Source: Hofstenia miamia
Lineage: Eukaryota > Xenacoelomorpha > Acoela > Hofsteniidae
DNA: 64,000 bases
NCBI GenBank assembly: GCA_900660155.1
Contig: CABFPE010000030.1
Coordinates: 1,621,279-1,685,278, forward strand
Reading direction: 5' to 3'
Shown here: positions 46,127 through 57,832 of the stretch, in pieces
How positions within the stretch are numbered: position 1 is the first letter of the stretch
How the letters are laid out: each line of letters opens with the position of its first letter
The notes under the pieces: model-generated
Databases searched by the model: none
What the model saw: only the letters and a program-made list of their open reading frames with translations
Told to the model about the DNA's origin: nothing
Program-made: the position numbers and the translations under genes

Positions 46127-49100
46127 AATTGATCCGCTTTTTTAACAGCTTTTCGATTTGATGCGTTATGTATTTTTTGAAAGTTTCTTGTGAATTTTGT
46201 AAAATGTATAGGAGTTTCTAACTTTGGTGGTGGTGTAAAAAATTTAGAAGATGTTGAAAATCCTTTTCGGTTTTTAGTTGCACAATTCGCGAAACCTATT
46301 TATACTTTAAGATTTTCTGCACAAAATTTTGGTGCTTTTTTACTTTTCGATTATTTGGAATTAAAATCGTAGTAATCTAAAGAAAATATCATTAACTTGT
46401 GTAATTCGTAGTTTTTCAAAAATCATGTTGCATTGTTTTTGAAGAGTTCTTTCAAAAATATTTTTGGAATTAGCTCATGTGAATTTATAATAGTGGAGTT
46501 AAACTTGCAAATTATTAAGCAGAATTTGGTGTTTAAATTAGTTGTCAGTTTCCAATGTAAAAAATTAAAGCTAATGTCTTTTGTTTTTTTGAACTGTAAA
46601 TACTCAATTCACTTTTTATATCAATGCATATTTTCAGATTCGATTAATTTTGTAAACATTTTCTTTGTTTTGTTACTCTTAAAGTTATTTTTTGGCCGGA
46701 ATTATTTTTAAAAGCCATGCCATTATAAAATCTGAAATGAATTTAAGTGTTGACGTGATTGACTACGTCATCTAAGTGTCCTCCAGAGTTGTCACTTGCG
46801 CATGTTTTAAGCAAAACTTACTTGGTTGATAATAAACTTTGTGCATTCTTCCCAAACCTCCGTCCGACTGGCTGTCATACTCTCTTCTTGCTCTAGCAGG
46901 TGGCGTTTGTTGATTTATTTTCAGTTTTGAATAAGCTTTGTAGATGCCGTTGATTTATAATTCATGTCTTATCCACTTGCTCACATTTTGGAATGCCCAC
47001 TTAGCATCATTAACAGGTCAACTTCCTATTTAATTCCTTGTGCATAAACAAACTTCTCTAACCACTTTAACACTAAATCTAAAATAGTTATTATTCGCAA
47101 TCAATAATCGTGTGATTTACGCAGTTCAACTTTCCTTTGAAAATCAATGTATGCAGAAATTCTTAAGATTTTATTTTGGTTTCTAACATTCAGCCTATGA
47201 AGTTTCCGAAGTGTTTTCTGGAATTGTTAATTTTTAATGAAGAAAATTAAAGAAAAATGAAGTGCATCATTAGCATTTCTTTTTGATTTGGTTGGATATT
47301 TTTTATTTGCGGCTGTTTTAAGTTTTCGTTTTTAGTTATTTGGGAATGACTTGAAGATAGTCAATGAGTTTTTATTTTGTTTTATATCAAACACTCACTC
47401 TTTTCAACAAACTTTAAAAAGAATGTTTAGTTTGAAATTAATGCTTCATGATAATCATTTCATATTTAAATGTTCTTAATACCGCAATTTATTAGAGAAC
47501 ATTTGTAAATACTATGTGCAAATGTATAGGGTTACGTTTTTTGCACATAATTAGGAATATTCCTCAATCATTTATTTTAACTTTTTACATATATATTTTT
47601 TCCTAAATTTCAATTTTGCGGGATTATTATTCCTAATTTCACTGACTGGCTGTCCAAAGTACCGTAGATCTCTGTATATATGTCGCCTTTGTGCATAAGT
47701 CGGGGGGAAAAACAGACCTAAATCGAGGAAAATAGCCTAACTCTGGCATAATTCGACCCATCGCCGAACAATTTATGGTTTAAAGTTTTAGTAGATGTTC
47801 AGATCCAAATCTTGCCTACAACAGAAAGTTGTTATCCTTAATCTTCAATAAATGTAATAGCCGCTCCTTGGCCGCTATTCACTCGATAATTTCCTCCGTT
47901 TTTGCCCTGACTCTTTTATAAGTCGACTTCTCGTTATTAAAGTTATTACTAGGAGAAAACCTCGACTTATACACGGAAATGTGTGGTAATTGAAATAGGG
48001 CAATCTTTGAATGCTTCCAAAGCTTTGACATATCATAGCATTAGAATAATGGTCCATGCAAATCCGCATCATCTGCACACGCACTTTCATATTTCTAGAC
48101 TGTTTTTCTAATAGTAGGCGAAGAATAATTCGTCTTGGCGTTATATAGAATCGAAATCTTGATTATATCATTAAAACAGAACATAGATGTCTAACTTACA
48201 AATTAAATTCTGTTCATATTCTGGCACATAGAATATTCATGTGAACAAATTGTGCAATTAATGCACCTTTGCAATATCTATCTATTTATCTATCTATCTA
48301 CTGTATGTACGTAGCTTAATGCTTGATTTTAATTCATAAAATAAAGTAATGTTCAAGGCAGCAATAGAATTTCGACCTACTCATCACTATAGAGAAATCG
48401 TGGACATGTGATCCTCACGTGGTGAGGATGAGGTTGAGAAAAAGTTAGGTAATCCCCACGCACATTGAAATATGAAAAGTATAAATTCAACATATTTTTT
48501 TTTAAATATTGAAAAATAATTACATAAGAAAGATTCAAATATTTCATGTAGTGATCACTTAGCGTGCTTCAAGTAAAAATGTGTACATTCTCATTAAAAG
48601 TGCTTAAAATATTGTCCAACCCTCTAAACTTATCAATGTGAAGACCTTGAAGCTCTTTTTTGAACTAAGATACATTTTGAATTCTTAATTTATCGAGATC
48701 TATCGCTTCGCTCTTGAGAAAATACGCGCTGAGGCGAAAACAATACCTGTTTATCAGAGGCTATTAAAATTTAATATTAGCATAAAATCAATCGATTTAT
48801 TTCTATGTACTTTATTTTGCACAAAAGTATCTTTGAATTCATTGTTGTTCACGTACTTTATTTTTGCATTACAACACAATGGAAAACTATGAATGTTTTT
48901 GTGTAATGGTTGAAAAACGTGTTGATGAATGCATTCACATTGTTTTTTTGAAATTATTGACATTAGGCCAGTTGATTTAACTCCATTTCATTTATAAATG
49001 GATTTTGTCTCTGAAACTAAGAATGGATTACGTATATGAAATATAACATTTCATATGGAATCAGTACATAATTTCTGTAAAAATATGTAATCTATTAGCA

Positions 49101-49540
49101 CGGTTTGAAACTGTAAAATGAGATTTGTTTTGCATTTATAAAATCATTGGCATGTGTACCTGTGCCATTTTATGAATCAACATGAATCAAACACGCTACT
49201 ATTCCAAATCGAATGTTTCCATGTATATATTCCCAAAAGGAAAACAAAAACTCACACTATGGCTTGCAAGTCTAGGTATATTCTTGATATCAACTAATTT
49301 AGCATATTTGCTTTCAAAGATTCTACTAAAAAGTAGTAATCAAATTTATATAATTTCTCTTCTTGTTGAACTGGAGTACACGATATAGTGTTTCATCGAT
49401 TATAATCGATTGGTTACGCTAACTATACGATGTGTTAAATTGGGTATTACACGTTTTTCATATTAAAATATCGAGTTCTAATGTGATATTAGATTATATT
49501 TAGATCGTGGCCCAAACAGATTTCCAAATCTTCTTTTCAG
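46127..49540. other. Large SMC5 intron, last part
   Basis: AT-rich intron. A degenerate block at about 47655-47990 has GTGCATAAGTCGGGG on one side and CTCGACTTATACACGG on the other, suggesting an eroded element with related ends. A perfect 8-bp-arm hairpin lies at 48411-48429. No gene was recognised. Confidence 0.4.
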
Positions 49541-49610
49541 AATCCACTGTTTACAGTTGTATAAAGTCTCGATACCAAAAAAATAAGTCCACAAGTACCT
49601 CAGAATGCAG
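49541..49610 (+). CDS. SMC5: SMC5 exon: post-hinge strand
   Basis: The exon lies between TTCTTTTCAG and GTAACC. It enters with two bases and leaves two, giving STVYSCIKSRYQKNKSTSTS and EC in between. This corresponds to the segment after the SMC5 hinge where the protein has a Y-V-V-K-x-S-x-Y motif before the returning coiled coil. It cannot be joined to 18301 directly, because that would open a stop-containing frame. One short exon ending with a single base is therefore expected in the 31-kb intron. It joins 49879 exactly (AG plus A gives Arg). Confidence 0.75.
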
Positions 49611-49878
49611 GTAACCATTTTATAACATAAGTATTTGAATGTGTGTGCATGCCTAGTTTAAGACACTTGCTTTTAAAATAATGGATTTTTGTTGGTCAAT
49701 CACTACTGAGGTATGCAATTTTTTCTTCGAAGCACCAAGATTCCTGTATATTGTATACTTTCTGTATAACCTCAATTGTACACTAGTTTCTTTCCAAAAA
49801 ATTGTTTTTGTTGTTGTTTGGTTTTGTGTACTTTATTGTGTTGTAACTAAATGAAACTTTTCTCCATATCTTATTTAG

Positions 49879-49945
49879 AAATGCTAACCTCTTGGCTTTG
49901 TCTCGTGATGACGATGCACTATCAAAGAATAAGAATGACATTGAG
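49879..49945 (+). CDS. SMC5: SMC5 exon: start of returning coiled coil
   Basis: A 67-bp exon between CTTATTTAG and GTAAAT. One base completes the previous codon and 22 codons follow (NANLLALSRDDDALSKNKND). Phase 0 at its end matches the exon at 50925. It is too short to be recognised alone; support comes from the phase chain and position. Confidence 0.72.
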
Positions 49946-50924
49946 GTAAATTAAACAGTTCGCTTATTTTAATAGTACTTACTAGTAGTATTTACAATCC
50001 GCAACGCTATTGAGTACTTTATTTTAAATACATATTCTGAATGTAAATTTTTATCGAGTTTGTGTTATACTAAGTTTTGTGATGAATGATGGGATTAGTA
50101 AAAGAAGTCAAACTTTCATTTAATCCTATATCGAAACTTCAACATGTAAATGCTGCTTTTGAAAATGAAATATAAATTTCCATGAAGAGATACGGGCTAA
50201 ACGTTTTCCTTAGAAGAGGAACCATGTGCAGTTTATTTTGGTCGCATTTTTTTATAATTGTAGTATCAAATTCAAGAATACTCGTATATATTATTTTACG
50301 TTGCCAGAAAATATATTAGTCGAAAAAAGTGGTCTGAAGCATGTAAAGAAAGACATTTGAAGATGCTAGACAATGGTAGCAGAACTGCCTTACACCAGAA
50401 CACATGACGCTTACTGACCTTCACAGCATTCTGATTTCTAAGCAATGAAATGGTCTGAATGAGAATACAGAATGGTATAGTCAATTCACAATTACGATAG
50501 AGATTTAATTGAAATCTACCAAAATGGCAGGGGACTTTTTTAGCAGAAACTATGGTTAGTATCAAAAGAACACACTTACTTGTGCGCAATAGCCGTTAAA
50601 CATTCCAAATAGAAAGTTTCAGAAAGAGTTATTTGTGGTGTTGCTCACCATGAATTCATTTTATCATAATGCCCTACCCAACTACATTACTGAAACCGTG
50701 TGGGATATCAGTACATTTCACTTTAGAACACTGATTTTTAATGAAAATGTTAAATTGGCAATTGATGTTATTCAAAAATTCTGTTGTCAACTCAATGTCA
50801 GCGTTGTGATGTGAGCTGATAAGCAATGATCGCGATAAAATAATAAGTAGTTCAATTGCTTAATTCAGGTGATGTTAATATTATATTATAGGTATTAATT
50901 CAGCAATGAGTATATTGATTTTAG

Positions 50925-51026
50925 GCCACTCTTATATTATCCACCGAGCGAAACAAGAAACTTGCCACATTAAAAGAATCCCAACAGAAAATTACTGATG
51001 AGCGAACTAAACTAGAAGAAGAAAAG
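50925..51026 (+). CDS. SMC5: SMC5 exon: returning coiled coil
   Basis: A 34-codon phase 0 to phase 0 exon between TGATTTTAG and GTAATC, encoding LSTERNKKLATLKESQQK and ITDERTKLEEEK. This is a strongly helical, heptad-patterned coiled coil as expected for the C-terminal arm. It follows the 49945 exon in frame. Confidence 0.8.
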
Positions 51027-52285
51027 GTAATCGATTTTATATAACAAATATTAAGTTGTACAAATATAGTCTCTAACTACACGGTAATACGATTATCCAG
51101 ACTTGTGAACGAGTAAAAAAGTTTAGGCTCGGCTCAGCTCTGCTCGCCAAACATAACTTTCCAATTAGGGTTGCTTTAGCTCTTATAATTCCTTAAAAAT
51201 TTTCGCTCACTCCTGATTTTTTTCATAGTTCTTTCTTTCAATTATTAAGCATTTAAAAAACTATAAGGAACACAAAAATCGTATATTGAATGAAAAAGGA
51301 AATTCTGTAGTATCAGATTAATAACGTTCAAATTATGGGACTAAAATGTAATACTTTTGCCTGAATATGGAAAGCAAAACAATAAATTAGCTGTGTTTAA
51401 ACAACTCTCGCTCCCCTTGGCTAGTTGACAAGTCTGCCATTATCTATACTACGTTGAAGAATCATGTAAATTTCATTTTATTTTGTGAAAAGTCAGCATA
51501 TATTTTCATAACAATTACCATACTATAGAGTTCTTTCATATTGAGATTATAGACCAGTGTCCCCTTTAAAAATCTATTACGATTATTTTTAAAACTATTG
51601 CTTGTTGCTGCATTTGGTTACTTCAATTTTTTAGTTTGACCAGTCGAAGTCTGAGATCGGGATCAAAAATTTGTTTTAGTGATCTGAACCAAGCTTATGG
51701 AGATCAACGATATGTAGCACTATGAAGTGAAATATTTCTTTAATATTTATAAGAATAATTACAATGCTTTATCTTTTTTTATGAAACAATTATCTGATGA
51801 ACTAAATGTCTGTCGCAGCTAAACGATAAATTTTCCATGATAGCTTTTCCGTATTTGCCATATCCATTCTATGATGTATGCTGCTTGCAAATTGTCTTGT
51901 TGAATGGGTGGTTGTAGCAAGCAGTAGAATTGGTTAATTTTGAGTTCAATGAGCTTACCTCGAATCACTTCTTATTATAATAAAAAAATCAAGGAAATCA
52001 TCATTTACGCCTACAGGATAAACTTTCCATTTTCACTATTTTTTAACCGCAAGGACTCCCATCGTGATGGGAGGCCATAAGCCTTGCCTTACAAGCTAAT
52101 TTGCGTTTACACGATAAATTTTGCCTTACATGAAGGGAAGTTATAAGAGGAAACTCATCGGTGCAAACGAACCTTTAATGTATTTGATTAACCCTTCAAC
52201 CATGTGCGCTCTAAGTTACATCGACTTTTGAAGGGAAGGGGGTATAATTTGCTTTCTACGAATCTGCATTTAATTTTCTGTTTAG
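51027..52285. other. SMC5 intron
   Basis: About 1.26 kb of AT-rich intron, nothing recognised. Confidence 0.45.
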
Positions 52286-52353
52286 AGTTCTTTGGAACAA
52301 CGCCGAAGCAAATACAGAACATTGAATTATAAAATTGAGCACAAAGAAGATGC
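52286..52353 (+). CDS. SMC5: SMC5 exon: returning coiled coil, small exon
   Basis: A 68-bp exon between CTGTTTAG and GTGAGT. In phase 0 it encodes SSLEQRRSKYRTLNYKIEHK and ED, plus two bases. Only this frame is open, and the two leftover bases join the single base at the start of the 54346 exon to give Ala. It was found by splice sites and phase rather than by an ORF of useful length. Confidence 0.75.
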
Positions 52354-52497
52354 GTGAGTGTTTTTCTTATTATAACCATAAATCTTCATGTAGTCTTGTT
52401 AGGAAAGCTGTTGCTACTGAGTTATGTTACAATTACGAATTATTCATTAAATACCGTCTTATTGATTCACATATGAATTTGTAGTTATTATATTAAT

Positions 52498-52640
52498 TTC
52501 CCACTCTGATACCTCATCCTCTTGGGTACAAATTGGCGTTCCTCAAGGCGGCCCAATCTATTAACTCTTATACATCTCCTACGCTGCTGATGATGACGAC
52601 TATTCGTCTGATCTTTACCAACAATTGAAAAATATTGATT
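52498..52640 (+). pseudogene. LINE reverse-transcriptase scrap
   Basis: One frame reads SSSWVQIGVPQGGPIY, a stop, then LLYISYAADDDDYSSDLYQQ. This matches non-LTR RT motifs: G-V-P-Q-G-(S/G)-P followed closely by the A-D-D catalytic motif. The interval between the motifs is much shorter than in an intact RT, so an internal deletion is present. It lies in an SMC5 intron. Confidence 0.55.
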
Positions 52641-54345
52641 TAATATAAAGGAGTGTTCAATTATTTTAGATATTCTTAAATAGTAATGGACTCTGTTAAT
52701 AAATGGAAATTGTATTATATATGTTACGGTTAGGTTCCCGAGAGTGCACGTGGAGCTAAAAATAAAAACAATGAAGGAGTTAAAATATTGAGCTCATATT
52801 GTAGCCACAGCTTCTGCTTTGAAATACTGCAGATAGTGAAAATTGTTTGGGAAACGCCATATTTTACATACTCTGTAACAATACAAAACTTAAATTCCTA
52901 TCACTTCCATTTTACATGCATCGTTTGTTGATAGTATATATACAATAATTTTGTCACCAATATCAAGCATTTTATCTGTCATATAAACGCAGTTGCTACC
53001 AAGGACAATTCCGAGTTAAATGTTAATCATTCCCGCAAGTATTATTTCAAAATTGCATGCAGTAGTCACTAATTAAATGTACATGGTCATGGCCTACTAT
53101 TGTAAACCATGACATGACCCTAAATAAATGTTTAACTTTTGTTCTACAGCTGTTGTCGAAAACCTAGTTGTTTGCCACTGTGTGGTTTCAAGATTCCAGC
53201 CGTTTGTAAATGTGAAGTTCTAAGTTTAAGGTATATCCTCTCCTTAATTTATTGCAACAAATTCTGTTTTGCAACAAATTGTGACACGCAAGGAGCATGC
53301 TTATTAACATTGGAGTGACACTTATGCTGCAAAAACGTCCGAAAAATTGTTTCCACAACTCTATAGTACTGTGAGGGCAATCCTTGCAGGAAGCAAGTCT
53401 AGTTTTTCTTCATCTTTTGAGCTATGTAAAGCTCTCATGTGGCTTTGTCGACACATTTGATAATAGAGCTAAATTCGTATTTAATGGAGTTGACGTAAGA
53501 GATCACTTCAGATGTGAATTCAGGTTGATTACACATCCTGTCTTTTGATATACATTGATAAAAAGCTAGTAGCCCTGTGACAAACATTAACAACAATGAG
53601 GCTGTGAGGCATCATTAGGAAAAAAAATATATTTGCAAACTGACCGCATCTATTTTATGCACTCAATTCCCAATTCTAGAATGCGTTGAGCAATAATACT
53701 GATTGCAAATAATTACATTTGCTAGAACACTTTCACAATCTTTACATACCTCACATCGGATACCAATTCCTTGATGCTGACATCTTAAGTAGGTATGCAA
53801 GTGTGACATAAATAACGCAACGCTCATGTCAAGCTGAAGATATGAATAACAGAATGATTGTTTACAACTAAATAATCACTATGCAACTTCTGCAATACTA
53901 ATGACATGGAAATTTATTTATATCAGTGAAAAATGGCAATTCTTGACGAGGTGCTAAGCATTGCAACTATCTATAAATTTGCTAAATTTGAACAAACCGT
54001 TATTGATTGAAATGTTAGACAACGAGTGATACAATCATTATAATTTTGAAAATCTATACAATGTCTGCATCAACGAAAAATAAATGTTGCACCAGACTCC
54101 TCTCAGAGAATCCATGCATTATTGCATTCAAATGAGAAATAAACACGCTTTTTGATCATTGAACGATTGAGATGAAATCCATTTTCTTTTGGATCCGTTT
54201 CTAACTGAGGTATGTGTACTGTAGATCCAGCGGGACTTTAATACTCAATTTGCGATTTTCATGACTGCGGTGTAATTATTAAGTTTGTTGATTTTCAGCA
54301 TGTAAAGTTCATACAATTATTATTTTTCTAATATGATTCATTTAG
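52641..54345. other. SMC5 intron
   Basis: AT-rich intron without recognised features. Confidence 0.45.
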
Positions 54346-54469
54346 CATTCGACAAAAACAGGCGGCTGCCATCGATATGAGACAGGAGAAAAGGAATTTT
54401 GTGCAAAAGGACGTATCCATTGCAAAAACAAAAGTTGACAAAATTCTTTCATTGAAGAATATTATGGAT
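54346..54469 (+). CDS. SMC5: SMC5 exon: returning coiled coil
   Basis: The exon lies between TTCATTTAG and GTAAGT. One base completes the codon from 52353 and 41 codons follow (IRQKQAAAIDMRQEKRNFVQ, KDVSIAKTKVDKILSLKN and IMD). It is a charged coiled coil and ends in phase 0 for the exon at 57719. Confidence 0.8.
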
Positions 54470-55129
54470 GTAAGTTTAAGATCATTTTTCAGATTAAAAT
54501 CACTAGAAACAAGGACCTCTTTTTGAATTTTTCTGGACTTGGTTGTAGATGGTACTCATCGTGACCCGTTATTGTTTACATTTGTGCTTTGTGATTCAAG
54601 TGTTAGGGTTAGGTGCAGATTTAATCTAGCGTTCAATAAAAAACAAAAATACTTTTGTATAAAATACGTATAGATTCTATCCACCCTGCCTATACTTTTA
54701 ATATAGTTGCGTGACGTTTTTTATAAAAAATGAAAAGGTAATGTATTAAAAAAATCATGTAGCATCAGTTCCATGCAAAAAATTGTTTGTTTATATTATG
54801 AGTTACGCTACTTTTACAAAAGTAACGGCCCAATTGACAGGACAAACAATCGAGGCCTAATAAAAAAATTATTTTTCTTGTATGAAGTTCTTTGTCCATT
54901 ACTGCATGAAATTGACGATATTATCAATGTTAGGGATTAGGCGAAGGCAACATTTTGACCTTCAGGAAGGCGAATTTTGAGGGTAGAAATACTACTTGTT
55001 GTGTTTGTATACATTTATACAATAACATATACATAATATCAATACATGTGTAAACTATTGGAAAAATCTAAACAAAGAATGTTTGTATAAATTGTTTTAT
55101 TAACAGTTAAAATTGCACAAACACAAATT
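54470..55129. other. SMC5 intron
   Basis: AT-rich intron up to the hAT remnant; nothing recognised. Confidence 0.45.
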
Positions 55130-56160
55130 TCACGTTGACTCGTAGATTATTCCAGCACTGCTGAAGAGCTGTTCTAGTGGAACATTGGTTGGAGAAGCGC
55201 TCGTGTGAATACGTACGTTGAAACTGCAGTGGAAACGTCTCCTTGCGATTTTGCTACCATTAAGCGGACTTTTAGGTGATACTGGTGTGTCTGACAACGT
55301 TTTCAATGACATTATTCATCTAATTCCGTTTTAATGGTATTATTTCCGTAGTTTTATCTTCACTATCATTGAGAAGATCGATTCCAGCAGCGAGAAAGCA
55401 CTATCATCAATATGTATTAATCGGATATGCTTTGGACTCATTTGATGATAACAAACTCAATAAGACATCTATCATACAATTGCGCCAGTCATTACCAGCT
55501 TCTTTTGATATGCGTTTCATTTTGCACCTTGGATCCATAATTGTGGCCAATACTTAAACTCATTTACAAAATCGAGAATGAAATCCATCCTGTAATACAC
55601 CGCAAAACATTGCAATGCCTTCATCAAGTGGAGAAGTATCTTTTCGTTGTTGATTTCATCAGCGATTCTATTCTAAAAGGTGATCAAACATTGTGCGTCA
55701 GTTCCCCTGAGTAGCATTGTTGTGTTTCTAAAGTGAAGGGAATTGATGATCTTGGCAGTCAAGGAAAAGTCAGTTTATGACAATAATACCACCATTATGT
55801 TAAATCCAAATAACTCTCCAACATATCATCCTAGAATTCCACCACCAACGGGTTCATCAAGCACATCCTTTTGAATTTTTGATGCGTTTTAATTCGTTTT
55901 GAGCTACCTTTGAATGGATGAAGTGTTTGGAGACTGCTCTACCCTGGGCAACGCAATCAGTGACGTAATGTTGTGTAGAAGGTGCGTCTTTCGCAATGAG
56001 ATGTAGTGGGTGGTTTGGACAATCTAGCCTTTCGAGTTCTGTTAATCTCAAGGCCTGTTTAGTATGCCGCTGGGGCATCACCAAAAATAGCATGTACTTG
56101 ATCATATTCCACTTCTTCAGCATTTCACGAGGCATTTCATATGTATTCTCACCAATATGC
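55130..56160 (-). pseudogene. hAT transposase remnant
   Basis: Read leftward, the part at 56160-55857 gives EMLKKWNMIKYMLF and, after TKQALRLTELERLDC, the hAT block CPNHPLHLIAKDA with VAQGRAVSKHFIHSKVA (family C-x-x-H-x-L-x-L followed by K-H-S). The part at 55312-55130 ends SASPTNVPLEQLFSSAGIIY, the hAT C-terminal dimerisation motif (S-V-P-x-E-R-x-F-S-x-A-G). The DNA between them carries several stops and frame changes. No terminal repeats were found. It is an old copy inside an SMC5 intron. Confidence 0.75.
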
Positions 56161-57058
56161 TTTTCTGTTATTTCTGAGACCTAAAGGGCAGCCAAACATT
56201 GTCATCTTAACAGTTTAAAGGCAGCCACGACTCCATCGATAACATTAATCTCAGCATTTGCTGGAACGATATTTTTTCTTTTTTGAATGGTTTTGCCCAT
56301 TAAAATTATCATTTAATGTTTTTTTACTTTTGGTGCATTTATCCTCTAATTATGATTTAAATTGTCTACTCTCATTATCCATTAATTCACTAATTGGTAA
56401 TTAAGTCAATTAATTTATATGGCATCTGCATTTTCAGTAATTTTGCTTTATTTTATAGTTTTATAAGACATCCATTTCCTAGATTATCTAGCTGTTTCTA
56501 ATAAAATGTCTATAAGAGAATTTGGAAATAACTATTTATTTTAAAGTACTATTGATGTCTTTTTCTTTAAGTTTAGCATACAAATAAGTATTTATTTTGG
56601 AGCTTTTACCAAGCGATACAGAATTTTTTTTGAAATTTGATTAATCCGTTTTATAAGTCTGTTCAAATTTTAATCCTGAACTTCAGATGTACGAATCAGG
56701 GTATTGTTTGCCTTCAGCGGCTAAATAAAGTCATTCATTATTATTATTAAAACGTGCCAAATTTTTTGGTACTACCTAACCCCGAAAGGAATTATACGTT
56801 GACCCAACTTCTTACGACCCCACCCCTCGTTTTAAATTTGACTCGATTTGACCTGACTTGCTCATTTGGCCCTAGAATAGGAATTGTACCTTTCGGAAAC
56901 CAATCTTTATATAAGAACATGATGTTTTAAAAGGAGTTAAGCTAACTGTCTAGTCATAACATATTACTAACAACAGAAAACGTTCTCTAACTTCCGAACT
57001 TACTTGTATGATGAACGTTTTTCTGGGGTTTGAAAACGACAACGTTTCATCAAAACAA

Positions 57059-57061
<3 letters not shown>
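56161..57061. other. SMC5 intron
   Basis: AT-rich intron without recognised features before the TA microsatellite. Confidence 0.4.

Positions 57062-57093
<32 letters not shown>
57062..57093. repeat. (TA)n microsatellite next to a single N
   Basis: A TA run followed by an N at 57094, directly before a sequence identical to part of the hAT element at 60010-61053. Confidence 0.9.
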
Positions 57094-57094
57094 N

Positions 57095-57275
57095 AATTCG
57101 TTCTTTGTCAATTAATTAATTGATAATTGGCAACTCAAAAATAAATTAATTGCAATTAATTGCAAAATAATTGGTAATTAGAAAAAAATTAAAGCGTCAA
57201 CTAAATCTTGGGTAAACCAAGTCTTTAGCAACATTTCATATGCTTTGAAATCACAATAATAGTGCAACTAAAGTG
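57095..57275. repeat. 181-bp exact copy of 60047-60227 (hAT element end)
   Basis: By eye, every base of 57095-57275 matches 60047-60227, the left portion of the deleted hAT element. One edge is a microsatellite with an N and the other a 45-N gap (57276-57320). This may be a second element copy hidden by the gap, or an assembly artefact. Confidence 0.9.
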
Positions 57276-57320
57276 NNNNNNNNNNNNNNNNNNNNNNNNN
57301 NNNNNNNNNNNNNNNNNNNN
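57276..57320. other. Assembly gap (45 N)
   Basis: An N run between the hAT-end copy and a short TA run. Confidence 0.98.
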
Positions 57321-57426
57321 TATATATATATGTTTTCATTCATGTAACAGACGATATAATAGTTCAATGTAGTGTTAAGACCTAAGCACGTAATCAAAGT
57401 AATTTTTGAATGACCCGACATCACTC

Positions 57427-57657
57427 GGGGCCAGTGTCCTCCCCCTTTTTGGGGATTCTTAGTTTATCGTAAAAGTGTCTTCCTCAAATATTTTTTATGT
57501 TGGTGTTTGCAAGTTTCATCCGACAATTTAAGGTGAGCAATTCATTAATTTGGACATTTAGAGATTACAATAAAGTTTTCTCTTGGAGTTATTTTTGTTT
57601 AAATTTCCATTTTAGTTTAAGTGCCCCCCTGTTTTAAAAATCTTAAAGCCGCGCCTG
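57427..57657. mobile_element. MITE (hAT-like ends), left-truncated copy
   Basis: A second copy of the 45848-46126 family. It shares GGGGCCAGT, AAAAGTGTCTTCCTCAAATA, AGTTTCATCCGACAATTTAA and the right end CTTAAAGCCGCGCCTG. The left terminal repeat is missing. It ends 61 bp before the SMC5 exon at 57719. Confidence 0.8.
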
Positions 57658-57718
57658 GCTTGGCGAAATATTTTTTGTCATACTAAGGAAAGGGACATTT
57701 CACTCATTTCTTGTTTAG

Positions 57719-57832
57719 CAACTGATGGATCTCCACTCAATAAGAGTAAGACTTTCGTTCGAAGCCCAGTATCTTACCAAACGTGTTTCCGATTTCGATA
57801 ATGAAAATCATGCTAACACCTTAAATCTGGAA
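57719..57832 (+). CDS. SMC5: SMC5 exon: end of returning coiled coil
   Basis: A 38-codon phase 0 to phase 0 exon between CTTGTTTAG and GTGAGT, encoding LMDLHSIRVRLSFEAQYLTK and RVSDFDNENHANTLNLE. It continues the C-terminal arm in frame from 54469. Exons for the C-terminal ATPase head (Walker B and the ABC signature) were not seen to the right and must lie beyond the window. Confidence 0.75.

Noticed and set aside
55369-55557. Plus-strand ORF within the hAT remnant at 55-56 kb
   Set aside because: No family match; it lies between recognised minus-strand hAT pieces and is best explained as a shadow.
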